From Rhizophagus irregularis (Eukaryota; Glomeromycota; Glomeromycetes; Glomerales; Glomeraceae), in NCBI RefSeq assembly GCF_026210795.1, contig NC_089431.1, positions 5,022,001-5,086,000 of the forward strand: 64,000 nucleotides of DNA. Direction: 5' to 3'. Below the pieces are notes generated by a model. It did no database searches. It was not told the origin of the DNA and was given only the letters and a program-made list of their open reading frames with translations. A program made the position numbers and the translations under genes. Of this stretch, positions 1-9,898 are shown in pieces. How positions within the stretch are numbered: the first letter of the stretch is position 1; every line of letters begins with the position of its first letter.

Positions 1-801
1 TCTAATAAAAGGGATACATTGTTGTAAAGTACTCTTTAAAGTATTGAAATCATCTTTTGAAAAGCTGGTAGGATCAGAAGGAAGTTCTGGATTTTGTGCA
101 AGTCCCCATTTAATCACATGTTCCCAAACTTGAATTTCGCTCATTTGATGATTATCGTTCTTAATAATCGTAACTAAAAGTTTTTTTGGAACCGAAGTGA
201 AACGTGGTGAATTAAATATCTTATTTGGTTCTTTTGAAATCAAATTAATACAATATTTTTGAAGTTCTAAAAAAGAATCGTTTTCAAAACTTGTTTGATA
301 TATCAAATCAAAATTCTGTTCCATCCAACGTTTTTTATTTTCAATCAAAAAGGATTCTAAATAAGGGATTAATTCCTGAAGACCTAGTTCATTAGAAGCT
401 ATCAAGATTTTAATGATATCTGAAATATCATATTCCTCCAAAGAAAGTCTACCTCCATAAATATACCTAAAATAATAATAATAAAAAATATTTATAAAAC
501 AAATATTTATAACGCATGATGAGAGGTATTTTTTTTTTTATTACCTTAAGATTATCTGGAAAGTATCAGGTAAAATATTTGGTAGTTTAATATTTGGCAA
601 AGTTCCATCATTTTTCTTTATATTAGTTGATAAAATTCTTCGCAAATATGAGGAACGATAATTTAAAATAACCATATGAGCACGAAATATTTTTACGACA
701 GGGTCATTACCAACTTCAACTGTAATATCACAATATTCGTCATCATTTAAAATTTCAAGTAAATTTTGTGTTAATTTTAACAAAAGTTTATCATCAATCA
801 T
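1..801 (-). CDS. BTB-BACK-TLDc protein, 5' part (runs off the left edge)
   Basis: Two exons on the minus strand: 801..545 and 466..1, the second open to the window edge. The 78-bp intron (544..467) has GT/AG ends and splits the AGG codon of the conserved LR-YIYGG junction (phase 2), as in every other BTB-TLDc gene here. Exon 1 encodes the BTB core (MIDDKLLLKLTQNLLEI..., DITVEVG, FRAHMVILNYRSSYLRRIL). Exon 2 continues into BACK (SDIIKIL, ELIPYLESFLIENKK). TLDc lies outside the window. BTB-BACK proteins generally act as Cul3 ubiquitin-ligase adaptors; the substrate is unknown. The start is the ATG at 801, matching M(V/I/A)DNKLL in the paralogues. No lesion is visible in the part seen. Confidence 0.85.
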
Positions 802-997
802 TATAATTTTTAAATAAAATAAATTAAAATGTGAATTCTCGAAAAAAAAAAAACAAACCTTATTTATACAGCTTGCAGATCATTGCAGATCGCTTTCAAT
901 GTACAGATTAACTAATTTTGGTACGTTCGGCGTTCAATAAGTGCACGAAGCAGCAAATAGAAAGAATGCAAATTTGTCCTCGTCACTGAAAGTCCCT

Positions 998-1626
998 TGC
1001 ATTTGAAAGATTATTATTCTGAATGGTCGTGACTAAAAACTTCTTTGTGACTCAAAAATCTTATTCGGTTCTTGGAAATTAAATAAGTATAATATTTTTG
1101 AAGTTCCAAAGAATCAGTTATAATGCTTGTTTTGATATATCCAACTATCCAACCAAAATTCTGTGTTCATCCAGTTTTTATCGCTTTAAATCAAAAAGTA
1201 TTCCAAATAAGGAATTAATTCTTGAAGACTAAGTTCATTGGCAGCAAGTAAAATTTAATGATGTCTGAAGCATCATATTATTCTTCCAATGAAAGTCTTC
1301 CTCTACAGATGTATCTAAATAAAATAATAAAATTAGAAACATATTTATTAAAAATGATAACAATAATAATGACGGTTCATATACAGTATATAATTTACCT
1401 TAAGATTATTTGAAAAATTTCGGTAAAATATTTGGTAATTTAGTATGTGTTAAAATTCCATCATTATAGTTGATTCTTTTCAAATAAGGAGAACGACCAT
1501 ATGAGCACGAAACACTGATACGTCAAAGTCATTACCAACTTCAATATAATATCATAATATTTCCCACCGCTTAGAATTTCGAGAAAATTTTTTTGATAAT
1601 TTTGGTAAAAGTTTGTTATCAATCGT
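998..1626 (-). pseudogene. Decayed BTB-TLDc gene copy
   Basis: The minus strand shows the BTB exon-1 pattern (about 1626..1400) and the start of the BACK exon (about 1315..998). The start codon is ACG instead of ATG at 1626. Part of the FRAHMV...NYRS segment is deleted, the exon-2 start carries a stop where YIYGG should be, and there are several frameshifts. It lies directly upstream of, and in the same orientation as, the gene at 1..801, so it is probably an old tandem duplicate. No functional protein can be read. Confidence 0.7.
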
Positions 1627-2004
1627 TGAATAAAAGACAAAAAGAACTTTAGCTTTAAAAACTCAAATACAAGGTGCGCCTTAACAGGTAATCAATGTCG
1701 TGATTTTCGGCAACCGTAATGACGTGCTCCTTAAACTTTCTACTTTTTGTACAATATTACTAGTAAAGGTTGTTAAGGTAGTAAAAATACTATATATTTT
1801 TATAATCGAATAAAAATATTTATCATATAATATACAAAATATTTTTTACTCTATTTGAGAAATTTTTCTAAATATTGTCAATCTTTAGACATCAAATGTC
1901 AATCCACCGACTAATCGTGTATTATTTGTTTGGCTATAAGTTCATATATTTATTCATAAATCTATTTATCACTAAAGCATGCTATTTTCATTTATTTCGT
2001 GTAG
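1627..2004. other. AT-rich spacer
   Basis: Between two BTB relics. I see no ORF, RNA gene or repeat boundary in it. Confidence 0.5.
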
Positions 2005-2130
2005 ATATTTTTAAAATAACCTTATAAGCACGAAATATACTTACGTTAGGATCATCGCCAACTTCAATTGTAATATCATATTTTTCATCGTCTAAAATTT
2101 CGAGTATATTTCTGCCAATAAAGTAAGTTT
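2005..2130 (-). pseudogene. BTB exon-1 fragment
   Basis: The minus strand preserves the middle of a BTB exon 1: the DDEKYDITIEVGDDP...FRA stretch, read from the matches to the coding strand of the gene at 545..801. Homology stops on both sides. It is a second, shorter relic of the same family. Confidence 0.6.
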
Positions 2131-3458
2131 AAGTGCTCCTTTTAATGGAAATTTACTAAACGCCACGTGACAGTATAATTGAATTTACATTAAATAACGA
2201 ATTTTTATCAATTTATAATGAGAAATCTTAGGTCAAATTTTTACAGGAACGTTTCAATTTGATCATTTTTTATTGAGAAATTATTTTCGGGGTTTCTACT
2301 TTTAAATTTAGATAATTAAATGAATTGGAAATCATAAAGGTAATATTTTTTTGGGTAAATTTTTGATTTTTTGGTTGAAATTCTAATTCTAAGTTGGAAT
2401 TTAAACATTGTCACTTTTTTAAGTATTGTTTAAGATTAATTTTTACTTATTCCGAAATAAAATCCATTTTTTTTTAATCGGTAAAATGCTTATCATAAAA
2501 AAACGAGGAAAAATAAAATCATTCTAAAATAAGTTAACTGATTTTGGTTAAAATAGTTTATTTTGAAACAAGATATAATTGAAAATTGATAACTTAACTG
2601 ATAACTTAACTGCGTATTACATTGATTTTGAATTATTGTGTAAAGTTTTTTCATGATAATATTCTTAGGAGAAATATTAACTAGCAAGTTGAAGAACAAA
2701 TTTATGATTTTTTATATTTTTTAAAAAATTCTTATAATCATATGATAAAGATATTGTAAGCTTAGTGTGAATGAATTTACAAATGAGAATTAATGAATGA
2801 ATTCAATATTAAATTAACAGTGATTCAGAATTGATTGATGAAATATTGACTAAAATTTTTGAATAATATTTGTTCTTGATATGAAAAATTTGAAGGGCCC
2901 ATGACTCATTTAGTATTTCAAATATTTTGGATAAGTGGATTATATTTATTAATTTTAACACTTTTATTAAATATTATAAGTCTTGATTTTTTTAATTGCA
3001 AACTTTAAACTTTCTGATTTATCAATTATCAATGAATAAAATCATGATCAAAATTATATTTATATTTATATCAAAAGGAATTGTGTAAAGCAAAGGGATT
3101 GTTTGCTCTACACCAAAATCGCCAAAATCGATCCATTTTTGGAAAAAAGAATAAAAAAAAAAGAAATATTCGTATTTTTTTTTTTTTTGCGCAAAATCAG
3201 TTCAAAATACTAACACTTTTCACATAATCTTATTTTACCAAAGGTAGCATGGCATGATTTTTATTTTATCTGCACAAAAATAATTCGAGAAGGGTTTCAT
3301 AGACATTACACGGATATTACTATGAACTTATTATTATTGAGATTATTAAGGTGAAAAAAAATGATTTAATATTACGATTATGTGATGTCATCGATCACAA
3401 TTATAAATTTTCAGTCTGTAACGAAGACAAAAATCTATTTAACAATAGACTTTTTTGG
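2131..3458. other. Gene-poor AT-rich interval
   Basis: Mostly A/T runs. A 68-codon minus-strand ORF near 2493-2699 is low-complexity and has no paralogue or splice context here, so it is not called as a gene. Nothing else is recognised. Confidence 0.4.
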
Positions 3459-4941
3459 TTACTCTTTACTTCGACTTAGCAGGTATTCCTTATAACTAAG
3501 TAACCGGCTTGTGTAAACTGCTTCCATATGAGTGGGTTTATTTGGTTTCCATTTCATCAAGTTATAAATGCGCCCAGAATTGTGTGAATTTGACAATTGA
3601 CAATAAAGAGGCGATAATTTTCCAATTTTTTCTGGGGATTTAAATAAATTACCACCAACAGTATCATCACGAATTTTTTCCTTATCTCTTATTCTACATT
3701 CACATAATTCTTCAATGAAATCTGTTACTTCATATATAGATGGCCGCTTCGAAGAATCTTGATCCCAGCACCTCTTTAGCAAATCATTGTATACTGGTGG
3801 GGCAAAATGACATGTTTGCGGGCGAAGACCATTAAAAACTATATCTAATACTAGAGATTCATTATGAGGCCGATCTGCAAACGCAATAATTCCACACATT
3901 AATTCCCATAAGATGACACCAAGGCTATAAATATCACCTTCTTGAGAACGTTGCTTTCCATAAAACATCTCTGGCGCAACATTAGGAATTACCCCATACA
4001 ATTTTTCTTCTGATTCTATTTTTTCTTCTGATTCTACTTCATCAATTGGTCGACACAAACCAAAGTCAGAAATGAATGCATATTCTTCGTTCAATAATAG
4101 AATATTTCCACTATGGAGATCGCCATGGACCCATCCTTTTGCATGTATCTTTTTGAGTTCAGCACATATGGTCTGAGCTATACCCAACTTGTTTGGTAAT
4201 GAAAGGTTATCAAAATTTAGTAATAAATATCGCCGAAGATCACCTTGTGGTGCAAAGCGCATGATAAACAGGTATTCTAATGTCGAGGGGTCCTGTGTAA
4301 TCCCGTATAAATGACAAAAATCGAACTGAGCTTGAACCTATATATGTAATTAGAGAAATTAATACCACATATACTGTATATATAATATCCTAATTTATGA
4401 AAATTAGTACCTCTGAAAGAAATGCTTGTGTGATTTCCATGTCACCCTTCAATTTCTTTAGAGCAACTGTACATGGACCACTTCGATAATGATATATTTT
4501 TTTTTTCGTCTTATAATCCTCTATATATTCTTCCTCTTCTAATGATTTAATTCCCCAACTCCACGTTGCAGAAAACACCGTACCAAATCCACCTTCACCA
4601 ATCTTTTTTATTTGGGACAAGGAGTTGTATGGAACCCATTCAGGATATCGTTCGTATGAAGAGAAAAGTTGTGTTACCTGTATGAAACAATCAATTAGTT
4701 CATTACCACTGGTCCAACTCGAAAACTTACTCTGCAAAATTATGTGAAGACAATTTTCACAAATGTATGGCAAGTTTAAGTTGCATTTAGCAGCCAATAA
4801 TGAATCATGTTCTAGTTTTAGACTATTTGGGTATCTTATTCTCTTTGGATTTAATGTATTCGGAAATTCATTATCAATTCGAAAATTACAATTTATATGT
4901 GGATTTTTTTCCTTTAGTTCAAAAAATTCACGAAGTGACAT
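3459..4941 (-). CDS. TKL-type protein kinase, two exons
   Basis: Exons 4941..4411 and 4337..3459 join in phase 0 across a 73-bp GT-AG intron and give about 469 aa. The N-terminus holds one CxxC pair (ICENCL, about residue 60) and the family hallmark WTSGN; the first CxxC seen in the two other kinases here is absent. The kinase domain starts at the glycine loop GEGGFGTVF, has the VALKKL lysine, then HGDLHSGN (Gly in place of the usual Arg of HRD), SDFG, and APEMF. The tail ends YTSRLLSYKEYLL, a shortened form of the TSRLxxFxNLPEP tail. This resembles the expanded tyrosine-kinase-like family of Rhizophagus. The HGD change does not remove the catalytic Asp. Substrate and pathway are unknown. Both exons are open. 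Confidence 0.85.
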
Positions 4942-5690
4942 ATTCCAGCTGGTTAAACAGAATAACGCAATTTAAGAGTTAACTCCGGTATTGGTTACAC
5001 TTTTCATTGTAAAAATCACAGCCTGAATCACATTGTTACACCAATTATATCTAGATCATAGATTATTTATTTATTTTATGTGAAGTAATCTAGATCATAG
5101 ATTATGTACAACGTGGAGCAACATGAGTCTAGACCTCCAAAGTCACATGACGAATCTGACAAACTAATCACGTGCTATTGTGCCAGCTCGGATCAGCACC
5201 CAGAAATTCTTCGATCACGTGATCTGTTTTTATTTATCACATCGTCACACCCTGTCCGAGTTTCACTGTTTATATTTATCTGAGGGACTTAGATTTTTCA
5301 AGTAGATGAAATTCTATTTGTCACGTTTTATTCATCACATCCTAAATTCTTCGATCACGTGTCAGTGCATAACGCCGGCCGAGTTCGAAGAATTTTCTGG
5401 GTGCCGTTGGGGTAGTTGCCAGCTCGGTTATTATCCTCTGTGGACGATGTGATAGATTGTATCGCCGCAAACTTTAAAGAAATTTTTTCGGTCTTTTAGG
5501 CCATTTTTTATTAATATTTTTTTCTTTTTTTTTATAAACCGAAATATTTTTCTTGGTTGGGTTTTTTCTTTTTTCGGTTTGGGTTTTTTCTAAAACAGAA
5601 TTTTTTTTTTCCAAATATTTTTAATTTTTCTTTTTTCGAATTGTCTTTTTTTAAACCGAATTTTTTTTTTAATTTTCAAATAATCTATAC
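4942..5690. other. Intergenic: short repeats and T-rich tract
   Basis: An 18-bp direct repeat (ATCTAGATCATAGATTAT) occurs near 5048 and 5089. At 5180-5420 there are inverted pieces around CACGTG and 'ccagctcgg', and a motif at about 5264-5292 that recurs at 61,589-61,617. From 5480 to 5690 is T-rich low-complexity DNA with repeated 'aaaccgaa'. No gene. Confidence 0.5.
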
Positions 5691-5696
5691 AGTATT

Positions 5697-6055
5697 ATCC
5701 CCTGATCGGCACCATTTACACGATTATACAAAATTACAAATACTGGGTAGCAAATTTTATATCCGTTCCTAGGAGATTTTGCAGTAAAAATTAACTTTTG
5801 ATTATACTATAATAGACGGCTTTGAAAATTTGAGTAATTCAGAAAGTTTTGCATTTTCCAAATGAGAAAAACTTTCTTTTAATTTATTTTTTGTAATCTC
5901 AATATTATTTTTCAAGTGTAATAGTAGAAGTTCCGAAACTTTAATCATTTTTTTAAAAAAACTTTTAAAATGAAAAAAAAAACCAATCGAAAGAACTATA
6001 ATTATACTCAAAGTGATATACTATAAACAATTACTATTGTGTAAATGTCAAGGGA
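5697..6055. mobile_element. TIR element (MITE-like), copy 1
   Basis: The right-hand terminus reads TTATCCCCTG..CCATTTACACG in plus orientation at about 5697. The opposite end near 6030-6055 is a decayed inverted copy (ACAATAGTA...). The whole segment is homologous, in inverted orientation, to about 57,217-57,632. Termini next to TA fit a Tc1/mariner-type non-autonomous element. A 69-codon minus-strand ORF (5802..6011) inside it is preserved in frame in the second copy. Confidence 0.6.
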
Positions 6056-6557
6056 TGAATAATATTTATATTTTTAATATGGTTTTTTCATTAATTTTAT
6101 ATAATTTTATTAGCTATATAAGCATACGGGAAAAAAGGCACTTACCGTAGCACCGCAGCATCAATCCGATTACTGATCTAGATTCAAGCCTAAAAAACAA
6201 AAGTAACAATAAAATTGTGTTGATAAATAAAAAAAAACACAATATAATAAAATTAATATAATATTTTGAATGAAAATATTATGCTTAATACGAAAGTTAA
6301 TTTCGATAAAAATGTACGGTTGTAATAATGTCATTTGGTAAACGTAATATTTTATATATCATTATATAAGAAAATTAATTATTTTGAACAAAATATATAA
6401 TATTTTAGGAAGAGGCTAACAGTTGAAAGTGATATATGATTACTTGATACAATGATACTGTATTATTAATAATGAAAAATATATATGGACGACAACATTA
6501 GATCCTTTCACCACCCTTCGTACCCACCATTACCATCTTCCAATAATTAATAATATA

Positions 6558-6754
6558 CAGTCGGCCCCCTTTATAGTCACACCCCTCGGGACAGAAAAAT
6601 AAGGGTGTGATTATAAAAAAAGTCATATGTTGTGACTATAGAGGAGGTTTTTCTAATATATTTATTAGTACATTGGGCCAAAATATGGTGTGCTTATAAA
6701 GGGGAATTTTATATGTTGTGATTATACGGAGGTGACTATATAGGGGGTCGACTG
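6558..6754. mobile_element. 197-bp Tc1/mariner-type MITE
   Basis: Inverted termini CAGTCGGCCCCCTTTATAGT and, from the other end, CAGTCGACCCCCTATATAGT. They are flanked by the dinucleotide TA on both sides (6556-6557 and 6755-6756). There is no coding capacity. Length, TIR and TA target duplication fit a pogo/mariner MITE. Confidence 0.8.
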
Positions 6755-6800
6755 TAGTTGGTGCAATCGTAGGATTTTTGTTAAGTGGCATTTTCTTTAT

Positions 6801-7121
6801 TTGGATATTTCTTCATATATAAATAGAATAATAATGAACAAAACCAAAAATCTATTAATGAAAATAATAATTATAATTACAGTCAAGAAAAAGCAATACA
6901 AAAAGGATATTCATAATAATGGGCAAGAAATTATTCAAGTGCTTATAAACGAAAATACAACTAACTACGAACCTGATTATCATGGGCAAGAAATTATTCT
7001 AACACTCAAAAATAAAAATACAACCGACCATGAGCCAATAATAGTTCCAGCTAATGATTATAATGGACAAGAAATTATGCAAACGCTTAAAATGGAAATT
7101 CAACCAACAATGAACCAATAA
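6801..7121 (+). CDS. Small repeat-containing hypothetical ORF, perhaps a remnant
   Basis: A 106-codon ORF with three imperfect copies of a module of about 20 residues (GQEII..L....NTT..EP) at about residues 45-100. Similar codons seem to continue past the stop in other frames to about 7250, so it may be the surviving part of a longer repeat protein. The family is not recognised. The repeated, in-frame periodicity is the only sign of coding. Confidence 0.3.
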   Translation: MDISSYINRIIMNKTKNLLMKIIIIITVKKKQYKKDIHNNGQEIIQVLINENTTNYEPDYHGQEIILTLKNKNTTDHEPIIVPANDYNGQEIMQTLKMEIQPTMNQ

Positions 7122-7689
7122 TCCAGCTCCAGCGGTAATGATAATCAACATCTAATAATGATGGGTTATCATCACAAATTTTTAAAGATGAAATACTTCA
7201 AACTGTTAAACAAGAAATTATACGACAAACTTTGAAAATGAACTTCTTCAAGCTGTTAGGGATAATAATTTTGATATTAAAAAAAAATGCAAGTCAAGAT
7301 TAAAATCAATGATCAATTTCTTTCAAACAACAAAATTTTTATATACAATAATTAAATATTACCTCAATGTAACAACGAATCCAATTTTTTTAAAAAAATA
7401 ACTTATACAATATGTTTGCTGTTATCAAAGAGTGATGTACTTTTAATTAAATTAACTTTAAATTTTGATATAACATCGATTTGCGCCAAAATTTTATTTA
7501 ACTTAGACTAAGTTTATACGTTTATACTCATAATTATTAATTATCCCATTAAAAATAAAATTTTATTATCAAACAAGTTAACTTAATCAAAACAGGGAGT
7601 TTAAATAGCTCCATATAAGACAACATCTTAATAATGTTATAAATAATAAATAAAGTATACAAATATTAAGAAATGTTTAAATTTCGAAA

Positions 7690-7912
7690 TTATGATATTA
7701 GTCTATTATATTTATCTCGTAATTGTTGATTCACTATAAAAAATGCATTTTCCACATATCTATTTAAATCATGTAAATATAATGGATTGATAAAACCTAT
7801 AATGAAAATTTTGTATGTATTTGGCGAAACCATATGGTTCGCCAAACCATTAATGAATCCTTCATCTAATCCTTTGGTTTATTTGACATAATACTGTCAC
7901 TGATGATGGCAT
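7690..7912 (-). pseudogene. Small ORF family member with one frameshift
   Basis: Read on the minus strand from ATG at 7912 (MPSSVTVLCQI...), with one frame change near 7872, then GFINGLANHMVSPNTYKIF... to a stop at 7690. The first 27 residues align with the plus-strand ORF at 39,512 (MTSAVSVLYQV...GFINGLANS), including the start codon. That supports a real protein family. Product unknown. About 74 codons if the frame is bridged. Confidence 0.4.
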
Positions 7913-9898
7913 TTTTTCTAAAAAAAAAATTGTACAGCAGCATGAAAAGAAAGGATTTAAATATATACTGTATGTTAACGTTAATTTTTTGTCAATAATA
8001 AAAAAAAATTATTATATTATATCTTTTTTTTTAATTATTTCAAATCATTAAAAAAATTCTATCCTATTATTCTATTGTATGTACAGTACAGTACAGATGT
8101 ACTATAATAAACTGAATCTTGAACACTATAAGATAAAATCACAAATACTGTATTACATTTTTTCTCTGAGTTTCTGATTACTAATTCTTTAAAAAAAGAA
8201 TTTATATCTTTTTTTTTTGATTTAGTTAAATTATTTTTTTTATTGGTTTTATAATTTCAATTAATATTAATTAATTTAGTTAGTAAAATCTATGCGAAGT
8301 AAAATTGTATTTTGACAAATCTTTTAGTGATGTAATTATAGTAAAAAGCATATTATTGTTTGTTACATGGCTTAACAGGATTTCAGGAAAATCTGAAAAT
8401 AAAAGAGTTTTACTTGATATATTTTTATAATATTTATTGTATAAATGTAAATTTTTAAATGAACGTTAATATTCTTAAATAATGATTAAAAATTTGTTTT
8501 ATAAAAAGAATGCTTTCATCTGTTAAAATTCAGTGTCAAATTAAATTTAAATGTTAGATGGGATTTTAGCGCTTTAGATGAAACCTAAAATCTTTTCATT
8601 TATAGAGTATAACTAAAAAAATTTGGTGACACTTAGATTAACCTGTATAAATAATTTTAAAATTGTATAATGTGGAAACCCGTGATATTTCCGCGCCCGA
8701 TGTTTTAATGAGGCTAATCCGGTTCCAGTTAATCCAGTTAATGAAAAATCGAAAAAAAAGATTAAATTATTTTTCTTTCTCGGTCATACAATCAGCCGCA
8801 GAATATTTTTAAATTTTTCCTTTCCGGTATTTTTTTCTAAAATTTTTTCGAGGTTTTCTTTTTTTATCTCCTTTTTTTTTTTGAAAAGAAATCTTTTTTT
8901 TTTTGGTTTGGTTTTTTTTTTCCAAACTGAAAAATTTTATTTTTTGTTTCTTTCGAAATTTTTTTTTATAAATATTTTTCTTTTTTCGGTTTGGTCTTTT
9001 TTTTCAAACTAAAAAAAAAAAATTTTTTTTCCCTTTTTTCTTTTTTTTTAACAGAAAATTTTTCCTTTTACTATTTAGGTTTGGACCGGTGATCGGATCG
9101 ATGTTACGGCGCCACCAATCCACCATCATACCTGCTTTTATCGAGAACGTGTATTAAGGTACTCATAGTATCTGATAAATCATCAAAACTATAATTGTAT
9201 TTAATAACATAAATTGTAAATAACATTGTATTTAATAATATAATAAATTGTATTAATAGTTTATATCATTTCAATATTGTTGAAATATTAGCCAATTCTT
9301 ATCTTTTTATTTTCGATATACTATAATTCAAAATTATAAATAAATAAAAACCTTAAATTAATATTATATAAAATCTAATATACCCAATAAATTTTATTAT
9401 TATATTATTAATTCTGTTGCGTTGTATTAAAAATAATAAATTAAATGGTTTTTTATAATCTTTCATGTTCGTTATTCATCACGTTGTATATTTAAAATAG
9501 ATTTAATTAAAAACGACTAAAGTAAATTAATTGACATTTCATCAATCATGTTTATATTGATTGATAAATATGATTTAAAAATACAAATTAATAGTCTATA
9601 AATAACAATCTTTACCAAATTATTTGAATACGGTATTAATCGACAATATAATCAAAGGCTATGATCTATTCATTAAGTTTAACCACCAAATTTATTAAAC
9701 ACAAATTGTATGCACCGGAAAAAAAAATAAAAGTATAGTAGGAAATAAAAAAAATTAGAAAGTACGATTTGAGAAACATATATTTTTCTTTTTTTGGTCG
9801 TGAGGCGTCAAATACTTCGTCTAAAGGTCACAAATTTATGTGGGCACAACATGAAGTTTGATCGACAATTTGCATTTTATTAATTTATTACGGTTTGA
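7913..9898. other. Gene-poor interval with T-rich tract and a dispersed repeat
   Basis: 8780-9060 is T-rich with repeated 'ggtttggttttttt'. 9080-9125 holds one copy, in the minus orientation, of a GC-richer repeat also seen at about 6129-6190 and 26,770-26,920. No gene is seen. Confidence 0.45.

Noticed and set aside
2493-2699. 68-codon minus-strand ORF
   Set aside because: Low-complexity (QLSYQLSYQF), no splice context, no paralogue in the window.
4763-4982. Two plus-strand ORFs over the kinase first exon
   Set aside because: Antisense shadows of a well-supported kinase exon.
5557-5772. 71-codon Phe-rich ORF
   Set aside because: Reads the T-rich tract and runs into the MITE; no protein features.
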